A stretch of 11,792 nucleotides of DNA from Nitrospinaceae bacterium (lineage in GTDB: Bacteria > Nitrospinota > Nitrospinia > Nitrospinales > Nitrospinaceae). The notes under the pieces were generated by a model. That model was not told the DNA's origin and did no database searches. It was given only the letters and a program-made list of their open reading frames with translations. Positions 5,537-11,792 of the stretch are shown here, in pieces. The first letter of the stretch is position 1; every line of letters starts with the position of its first letter. The stretch spans positions 1 to 11,792 of the forward strand of contig JAJDAX010000019.1 in assembly GCA_029261615.1 (NCBI GenBank). The letters run 5' to 3'. Both the position numbers and the translations under genes were made by a program.

Positions 5537-8500
5537 ATGGGTTTAATAAAAAATTGTATCTGGTCAGGTTTGGCTGTTTTGATTTTATTGGCGGGTTCAC
5601 ATCCAGTATTGGCTGAGGAAAACCCGATAAAGGGTCATCTGGACGAACCGGTGTTTGTGAAAATGCCAAAGAAAACTACAGTCGATAATAAACATATCCT
5701 TAGGCTTTATTTTGAAATGGACAATAAAGCCTGCAAAAAAAGGTATGGCAACCGATATTATTCCGCATGTAGGGCAAACTTAAAACTGGCTGGCAAGACT
5801 GTTCTTCATGGTATTTCTCTGGTTCCAGAGGTTCCGGGGGAATGGCGCTGGGATTATGATTACACCCTGAAGTTCATACCGGAAACTCCCTGGACTGCGG
5901 ATCAGGAATATCAGGTCGATTTTGATAAATCTGTATTCCCTGAACATGTGGTGGTGGACCATTATAAGTATAAGTTTCGATCCAGACCTTTCCGGGTCTC
6001 TGTCCGAAAAATGAAGTTTTTCCAGGACCCTGACAACCCTGTACGAAAAGTTATCGCCACCCATCTGGAATTCAATTACCCGGTCGATAAAAAAGCTCTT
6101 GAAGACAGGTTGGCTTTTAGCTTCCTCAAACGGGAGGAAAATAAAAACCTGAGCTCTGAAGACCGCTTTCCTTTTGAAATCATTTACAACGCAGAATTGA
6201 CCCGGGCCGATCTGACAACAGCCTTGCCCTTGCTTCCCGATAAAGAAAAGTTCTTGAGTCTCGTGATTGACCCCGGTGCTCGGCCCAAAGGACAGCAGAG
6301 ATTGTCTAAAAGATCTTTCCGGGAACGGGTGAGAGTGCCAAGCCTGACGGATTATTATCAAGTCAAGTCCGCTAAAATTACTCTGGTTAAAAACAGGAAG
6401 TATGGAACCGATCAGGTATTGACGCTGGATACTAATGTGAAAGCGAAACCCGAAGATATTGTTGAAAACCTTGAAATTTTTCTGTTACCTGAGTTTCACC
6501 CCGTAGAGGCTAAGGATTCTGGAAAGAAAAAACCGTATCGCTGGCGTGCGGCTAATGAAGTATCCGAAACAATTTTAAAAACAGCAGAGCGGGTGGATTT
6601 CTCGCTGGTTCCGCAGTCCACGGACTATTCTGCTACGCATAGCCTTATGCTGGATACTCTTCCCGGGCGATTCCTTTATGTGAGACTTAAAAAGGGAGTG
6701 AAGACATTTGGCGGGTTTGTCCTGGCGAAAGATTATCAAGCCATAACCCCGGTCCCCTTATTCCCCAAAGAACTTTCTTTTATGCAACCAGGGGGACTCC
6801 TGGCATTGAGTGGCGAAAAGAAAATATCGGTTGCTGCACGTGGCCTTGACGGGATTCAATTTGAAGTGGCCCGCGTACTGCCTCGATTTATCAGTCATCT
6901 GGTAACGCAGACCCGGGGTAATTTCGCCAGCCCTTATTTTAATAATTACAGCTTTGACCGCCAACATATTGCGGATATGAAGACGGAAGAGATCTCCCTT
7001 TTTAGAGAAGACGATAAGTCACCTCAGTTTTCCTCCTTTGATTTTTCTCCCTATTTAAAAGAGCGTAAGAAAGGGCTGTTTTTTCTCAGGGCCTTTGGAA
7101 AAAGCGGAAAAAATTTGAGAGTCCGTCAGGATAATCGATTTATTCTCGTCACTGACCTGGGGTTCATTATCAAGCGAAACGCCAATGGAAGCCGCGAAGT
7201 GTTTGTTCAATCCATAGCTACTGGAAAGCCCGTTGCGGAAGCCCAGATTGAGGTTTTGGGAAACAATGGTCTCGGGGTATTTACCGTTTCGACAGGGGAG
7301 GATGGACGAGCCTCGGTTCCTGATCTCAGTGGGATGAGGCAGGATAAAATGCCGGTCGCTGTGGTGGTCTCAAAAGGCGATGATTTATCATTCATGGCAT
7401 ATGACAGACGGGACCGCGGATTGAATTTTTCCGGATTCCCGGTTTCGGGAACGCATGCTTCTCAAACGGGAATGAAAGCCTTTCTGTTTTCAGACCGGGG
7501 GATTTATCGCCCTGGTGACCTGATCAATTTTGGCTTGATTGTAAAACCCAATGACTGGGTAAAAGATCTTCAGGGGGTGCCATTGGAACTGGATATCCTC
7601 GACTCCCGTGGAATTCGTATCAAAAAAGAAGTTATTAAACTTTCGGCAAATGGTTTTCAGGAATACGCATTTCAAACCCGGGAGACTTCCCCTACGGGTC
7701 GCTATCACGCTCACCTTTACATATCAAATGATGGAAAACGGGGAAGCTTGCTCAACTCCACTAGTGTTCGCGTAGAAGAGTTCCTTCCCGATCGGCTTAA
7801 AATTCGTGCGGACTTTAACTCACCACGTAAAAAAGGCTGGGTGTCCCCGAAAGGGCTGAAGGTAAAAGTTAATTTGAAAAATTTATACGGAACACCGGCA
7901 ACCAACCGTCGTATTAAAGGGACGTTGACTTTGTCCCCAGGTGCATTTTCTTTTAAAGAGTTTTCTGGATATCAGTTTTTTAATGCACTGAGATTGAAGA
8001 ACAACGGAATCAGCGAACCGCTTCCGGATGAGAAATCTGATGAAAATGGTGACGCGGAATTTGACCTTGACCTTAAAAGGTATGGCAAGGCCAGTGTCTT
8101 CCTGAATTTCAGGGGAGAAGGATTCGAGGCAGGAGGTGGGCGTAGCGTCGCTGTGGATGCCAACCTTCTAGTGTCTCCACTTGAATTTGTTGTTGGATAT
8201 AAAACAGCTTCCAATCTTTCATATTTAAAGGATGATCGAGAACACACTTTGGACTGGATCGCAGTGGACTCGGATCTCAACCGTGTTGCTGGAAAGGGGT
8301 TGTTTCTCAGTCGCGTCCGGAAAGACTATATATCCACACTTGTGAAAAGAAATGGAACACTTGCCTACGAATCGGTTCCAAAGGAGCGCGTATTGGAAAC
8401 CAGCCAGGTGGATATTGGTGTCGAGGGATTGCAATTGAAACTGGACACAACTGCGCCTGGTGATTTTGTTCTGGTGTTGACGGATTCCGGTGGGAAGGAT

Positions 8501-11158
8501 GTCTCCCGTGTCGAGTATTCAGTTGCTGGAGAGGCGAATCTCGCAGGCCGGTTAGACACGCGGGCCGAGCTAAAAATCAAACTGGATAAAAGCTACTACA
8601 AGGCGGGTGAAGAAATTGAGATGAATATTGTGGCGCCTTACACAGGAGCCGGATTGATCACGATTGAAAGTGATCGGGTGTACGCTCATCATTGGTTTAT
8701 CACGGATAAGACCGATACGCTTCAAAAGATCAGGGTGCCTGATGATTTTGAAGGCAATGGATTTATTAACGTGACCTTTACCCGCGCCATGAGCTCCCGT
8801 GAGATTTACATGAGTCCGCTGACCTATGCCGTGGTTCCCTTTGTGGCGAACATAGAGAAGAGGCGCGTGAAAATTGACCTCAAGGTGCCAGACAAAGTAC
8901 GGCCCGGAAATCCATTGTCTATTCAGGTTTCTGCGGATCGCCCAAGCCGACTTGTTGTGTTCGCAGTTGATGAGGGCATTTTGCAGGTTGCGCAGTACAA
9001 AACCCCTCGCCCTCTGGATTATTTTTTAAAGGGTCGGGCTCTTGATGTAGCCACCACACAGATCCTGGATTTGATCATGCCCGAGTTCTCTGCGGTGCGT
9101 GAATCTCTGGCCTTTGGTGGCGGGATGTCTGCCGTCGGCGGAAAACATCTCAATCCTTTTCGAAGGAAAACCGATGCCCCGGTTGTTTTCTGGTCGGGCA
9201 TTCTTGGCGCGGATACAAACTCTCAAACGGTAACTTATCAGGTCCCCTCATATTTTAACGGGACCCTGCGCGTGATGGCGGTGGCCGTTTCGGCCGGAGG
9301 GGTCGGTGCTACGCAACAAAAATCGATAGTAAAGGGCGACTATGTAATCAGTCCTAATACACCCGTGTTTGCTGCGCCGGGCGATATTTTTGAGGTGACC
9401 GCAACCTTGGCGAATAACCTCGAAGGTTCCGGTGATAATGCCCAGGTTCCTTTTGCCGTCTCATTGTCAGAGCACCTCTCTCTTGTGGAACCTCCAGCCG
9501 GAACGATCGGAATCCCTGAAGGCCGGGAGGATTTGGTGCGTTTTAAAGTAAAAGCTGAGGATGTTTTGGGATCTGCTTCGATTAAATTCACCGCCGGTGA
9601 GGGAAATCATGCCATTGAATACACCGCAACACTCAGCGTGCGTCCCCCGGTCCCTAAGGCGACCTTGTTGAGCTCCGGTTATTTTTCAACCGGAGTAAAA
9701 ACGGTTTCTCTGGAAAGAAAGCGTTATCGGCAGTTCTCAAAAACCGAGGCCAGCCTTTCAGCATTACCTGCTGGTCTTATTCAGGGTCTTGTTGATTACC
9801 TCGAAAACAATGTACACAGTTGCACGGAACAGACCATTAGCCGCGCATTCCCACCGATTGCTCTCCTGGATAATCCGGACTTCAAGTTCGATGATGAAAA
9901 GATTCGAAACAGTTTGAAACGGACGGTTGACCGGCTTCGAGAGCGGCAAACTTCCGATGGTGGTTTTGGCAACTGGTCTGGAAATCAGACTGCGTCCTTA
10001 TTTCCGAGCGTTTACGCTATGGACTTTCTTACATTAAGCCGAGAGAAAGGGTTTCCGGTACCGACTGACTTGACTCAGAGAGGTGTGGTGTATTTGAAAG
10101 ATACGGTCAACCAGTCGATCCGGTCAATGGATGATGCACGGTCCAAGGCGTACGGTATTTATATCCTGACGCGCAACGGTGAAGTGACGACCAACTATGT
10201 GACCCACCTGATGAGTTACATTTCACGTCATTCCAGGTTTAAATGGGACAACGACCTCACCATGGTTTATCTGGCGGCTGCATTCAAATTGATGAAGCAG
10301 GACGATCTGGCGGCACCTATTCTTGATAAATTCATATTCAAGCAGGAAGACTTCTGGCCACGATACAACTATTACAACAGTCTCATTAAATACAGTCAGT
10401 ATGTGGTCCTGCTGGCACGGCATTTTCCTGAACGCTTGAAAGCGATGGACCGGGAAATTATTTTTAAAATCGCCAACTTCATTGGTGAAACCCGCTACAA
10501 CTCTTTGTCTTCTTCATACGCTATTCAGGCACTGAACGAGTACACCCTGGCCGTTGGAGGTCAAGAGGCGGGGGACGTGATCATTGAACGTGGGGAGGGT
10601 TCAGGGAAGTTTACTCCCCTTGCAACAACAGGTGTGTCCGTTAAGCGGGCTCTGGTCGAGGGTGACGTTTCTTCTTTCAGGTTCAAGGGCAGCGGCAAGC
10701 ATGGGTTGTTTTATCAGGTGGCAAATACCGGTTTCGATAAAACCCTCCCTGAAAAGCCTATTGCCAAAGGGATGGAAATCACCCGTGAATTTCATGACCT
10801 GAAGGGCGAGACGGTGACCGAAGCGAAACTTGGCGAGGAGTTGGACGTTGTCCTCACGCTTCACTCGCATGAGAACAAGTGGATTGACAACATCGCGCTG
10901 GTGGATCTCCTGCCGGGTGGATTTGACCTTGTTCTCGATAAAGCCGGTGAGGGTTCTACTCTCAAGTCTGAATTTATCGATAAAAGGGAGGATCGTATTA
11001 TCGGGTACCTTTCCATACAACCAAAGGAACAAACTTTCCGCTACCGAATCCGCCCGACTAACAAAGGGGATTTCACCATTCCGCCGCCATACGCGGAATC
11101 CATGTACGATTCCAGGATTCAGGCGCGTGGCCTGGCAGGAAAGATCCATGTGGAGTAA
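5537..11158 (+). CDS. yfhM: Bacterial alpha-2-macroglobulin, thioester type, 1873 aa
   Basis: Large periplasmic protease trap: cleavage of an exposed bait region triggers a shape change and covalent capture by an internal thioester. ATG 5537 is chosen because GAGGA lies 10 bases upstream and a Sec signal follows at once (hydrophobic about 8-20, likely cleavage at VLA/EE, 26); an open extension back to 5393 lacks these. N-terminal macroglobulin domains come first. MG2 contains DRGIYRPGD (653-661), and VDEGIL (1144-1149) precedes the likely bait stretch (about 1182-1212, Gly-rich then basic). Next are FWSG (1218-1221) of the central A2M domain, the thioester CTEQ (C1429-Q1432), the alpha-helical thioester domain with DGGFGNW (1474-1480), and a C-terminal domain with LLPGGF. 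The mature protein has only three cysteines: C66, C78 (possible disulfide) and C1429. It has no lipobox, unlike E. coli YfhM, and is longer than it (about 1650 aa). It overlaps pbpC by 11 bases. Confidence 0.95.
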   Translation: MGLIKNCIWSGLAVLILLAGSHPVLAEENPIKGHLDEPVFVKMPKKTTVDNKHILRLYFEMDNKACKKRYGNRYYSACRANLKLAGKTVLHGISLVPEVPGEWRWDYDYTLKFIPETPWTADQEYQVDFDKSVFPEHVVVDHYKYKFRSRPFRVSVRKMKFFQDPDNPVRKVIATHLEFNYPVDKKALEDRLAFSFLKREENKNLSSEDRFPFEIIYNAELTRADLTTALPLLPDKEKFLSLVIDPGARPKGQQRLSKRSFRERVRVPSLTDYYQVKSAKITLVKNRKYGTDQVLTLDTNVKAKPEDIVENLEIFLLPEFHPVEAKDSGKKKPYRWRAANEVSETILKTAERVDFSLVPQSTDYSATHSLMLDTLPGRFLYVRLKKGVKTFGGFVLAKDYQAITPVPLFPKELSFMQPGGLLALSGEKKISVAARGLDGIQFEVARVLPRFISHLVTQTRGNFASPYFNNYSFDRQHIADMKTEEISLFREDDKSPQFSSFDFSPYLKERKKGLFFLRAFGKSGKNLRVRQDNRFILVTDLGFIIKRNANGSREVFVQSIATGKPVAEAQIEVLGNNGLGVFTVSTGEDGRASVPDLSGMRQDKMPVAVVVSKGDDLSFMAYDRRDRGLNFSGFPVSGTHASQTGMKAFLFSDRGIYRPGDLINFGLIVKPNDWVKDLQGVPLELDILDSRGIRIKKEVIKLSANGFQEYAFQTRETSPTGRYHAHLYISNDGKRGSLLNSTSVRVEEFLPDRLKIRADFNSPRKKGWVSPKGLKVKVNLKNLYGTPATNRRIKGTLTLSPGAFSFKEFSGYQFFNALRLKNNGISEPLPDEKSDENGDAEFDLDLKRYGKASVFLNFRGEGFEAGGGRSVAVDANLLVSPLEFVVGYKTASNLSYLKDDREHTLDWIAVDSDLNRVAGKGLFLSRVRKDYISTLVKRNGTLAYESVPKERVLETSQVDIGVEGLQLKLDTTAPGDFVLVLTDSGGKDVSRVEYSVAGEANLAGRLDTRAELKIKLDKSYYKAGEEIEMNIVAPYTGAGLITIESDRVYAHHWFITDKTDTLQKIRVPDDFEGNGFINVTFTRAMSSREIYMSPLTYAVVPFVANIEKRRVKIDLKVPDKVRPGNPLSIQVSADRPSRLVVFAVDEGILQVAQYKTPRPLDYFLKGRALDVATTQILDLIMPEFSAVRESLAFGGGMSAVGGKHLNPFRRKTDAPVVFWSGILGADTNSQTVTYQVPSYFNGTLRVMAVAVSAGGVGATQQKSIVKGDYVISPNTPVFAAPGDIFEVTATLANNLEGSGDNAQVPFAVSLSEHLSLVEPPAGTIGIPEGREDLVRFKVKAEDVLGSASIKFTAGEGNHAIEYTATLSVRPPVPKATLLSSGYFSTGVKTVSLERKRYRQFSKTEASLSALPAGLIQGLVDYLENNVHSCTEQTISRAFPPIALLDNPDFKFDDEKIRNSLKRTVDRLRERQTSDGGFGNWSGNQTASLFPSVYAMDFLTLSREKGFPVPTDLTQRGVVYLKDTVNQSIRSMDDARSKAYGIYILTRNGEVTTNYVTHLMSYISRHSRFKWDNDLTMVYLAAAFKLMKQDDLAAPILDKFIFKQEDFWPRYNYYNSLIKYSQYVVLLARHFPERLKAMDREIIFKIANFIGETRYNSLSSSYAIQALNEYTLAVGGQEAGDVIIERGEGSGKFTPLATTGVSVKRALVEGDVSSFRFKGSGKHGLFYQVANTGFDKTLPEKPIAKGMEITREFHDLKGETVTEAKLGEELDVVLTLHSHENKWIDNIALVDLLPGGFDLVLDKAGEGSTLKSEFIDKREDRIIGYLSIQPKEQTFRYRIRPTNKGDFTIPPPYAESMYDSRIQARGLAGKIHVE
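9821..9832 (+). other. Thioester motif CTEQ of the macroglobulin
   Basis: Codons TGC-ACG-GAA-CAG encode C1429-T-E-Q1432, the CxEQ motif whose Cys and Gln form the reactive thioester in complement and macroglobulin proteins. Its intact state indicates a covalent-trapping (type 1) bacterial macroglobulin rather than the thioester-less MagD type. Confidence 0.9.
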
Positions 11159-11792
11159 GGTCAGGAAAAAATTTCGCATGTGCGCTCCTTGGGGCGGCGT
11201 GGTGTTGGTGCTCTTTATTTTTCTCGGGGCGGGCTACTATTTTCTTCCCAAGCCGGACCTGATGGGCGAGGTAGGGTTTTCTGACGTCTATTATGATCGC
11301 AATGGCAAACTGCTGCGTCTTTCACTGGCACCGGATGAGATATACCGCGTCCGCTTACCTCTAGGTGATATTTCCCCACGTTTGATACAGGCGACACTCT
11401 TGCAGGAGGATCGCTATTTTTTTGAACATCCGGGCATCAATCCCTTTTCTCTTGTCCGCGCATTCTATGAAACCTATTTAAAGCAGGAGAGGCGGGTAGG
11501 GGGGTCGACCCTCACCATGCAATTGGCCCGCCTGCGTTTTAATATTACATCGCGCACACTTCCCGGAAAACTGGAGCAGATTTTTCGAGCTCTCCAACTG
11601 GAACGTCACTATGAGAAGGAGGAAATCCTCGAGGCCTATCTCAATCTCGCCCCTTATGGTGGGAATATTGAAGGCGTTGGTGCCGCCAGCCTGATTTATT
11701 ATCACCGTCCTGCTTATGAGTTGAGTCTTACCGAAACCCTGGCGTTGTCGATCGTCCCGCAGAATCCATCGAAGCGAAATCCGTTGAGAGGT
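11148..11792 (+). CDS. pbpC: Penicillin-binding protein 1C, N-terminal part (runs off right edge)
   Basis: Inner-membrane peptidoglycan glycosyltransferase (GT51) of the PBP1C class; the transpeptidase half would lie beyond the window. 215 codons are present with no stop. A short basic N-terminus (WSKVRKKFR) precedes one membrane anchor (about 16-32). GT51 motifs follow in order: EDRYFFEHPG (87-96, E87 the expected catalytic acid), GGSTLTMQLAR (118-128), KEEILEAYLN, then 'YGGNIEGVGAAS'. 'STLTMQLAR' is typical of PBP1C. ATG 11148 sits inside the end of the macroglobulin gene (stop 11156-11158), with AGGA seven bases upstream; a second in-frame ATG at 11178 is less well placed. The 11-base overlap implies one operon and coupled translation. 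The yfhM-pbpC pairing is known from many Gram-negatives. Confidence 0.95.
   Translation, partial: MWSKVRKKFRMCAPWGGVVLVLFIFLGAGYYFLPKPDLMGEVGFSDVYYDRNGKLLRLSLAPDEIYRVRLPLGDISPRLIQATLLQEDRYFFEHPGINPFSLVRAFYETYLKQERRVGGSTLTMQLARLRFNITSRTLPGKLEQIFRALQLERHYEKEEILEAYLNLAPYGGNIEGVGAASLIYYHRPAYELSLTETLALSIVPQNPSKRNPLRG

Noticed and set aside
5780..6361. 193-codon minus-strand frame inside the macroglobulin gene
   Set aside because: Lies wholly opposite a well-supported coding region, with no recognisable domain and no start signals; an antisense shadow.
10601..11179. 192-codon minus-strand frame across the end of the macroglobulin gene
   Set aside because: Same reasoning: opposite conserved coding sequence, no family resemblance.

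Overview
The window is ordinary chromosomal sequence from a Gram-negative (diderm) bacterium. Evidence for this is a secretin-like exported protein, Sec and Tat export signals, and a periplasmic alpha-2-macroglobulin followed by penicillin-binding protein 1C. Base composition is moderate and coding style is uniform. No insertion sequence, phage gene, tRNA, rRNA or CRISPR array was seen. The taxon cannot be fixed by eye; a Nitrospinota- or deltaproteobacterium-like host is only a guess.

Layout. (1) 1-1784, +: the 3' part of polA, with proofreading exonuclease and polymerase domains; its 5'-nuclease part lies off the left edge. (2) 1794-3002, +: a promoter with a perfect -35 box and an inverted repeat precede a small unrecognised acidic gene (1855-2130). 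That gene overlaps a gene for an exported, shortened secretin-like protein (2091-3002). (3) 3003-3388: a gap with no long gene. On the minus strand it carries a promoter, a strong Shine-Dalgarno and a 49-codon single-membrane-span ORF (3052-3201), which looks like an overlooked small gene. (4) 3389-4354, +: a Tat-exported YkuE/YaeI-type metallophosphoesterase. It converges on (5) 4379-5278, -: an HDOD-domain protein. (6) 5279-5536: a divergent intergenic region. (7) 5537-11158, +: a 1873-residue thioester-type alpha-2-macroglobulin. (8) 11148-11792, +: the start of pbpC (PBP1C), overlapping gene 7 by 11 bp and running off the right edge.

How the genes relate. Genes 7 and 8 form the well-known bacterial alpha-2-macroglobulin/PBP1C pair. 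It is thought to trap foreign proteases that enter the periplasm while a peptidoglycan synthase repairs the wall. The macroglobulin here has an intact CTEQ thioester but no lipobox, so it may not be membrane-anchored as the E. coli protein is. The small gene and secretin-like gene are probably one translationally coupled unit. The phosphoesterase and HDOD gene are convergent and have no evident functional link to the rest.

I found no clearly new multi-gene system. The points most worth a second look are the hidden small membrane-protein gene at 3052-3201, the inverted repeat covering the promoter and ribosome site at 1813-1844, the lip-less secretin-like protein, and the macroglobulin without lipid anchor.
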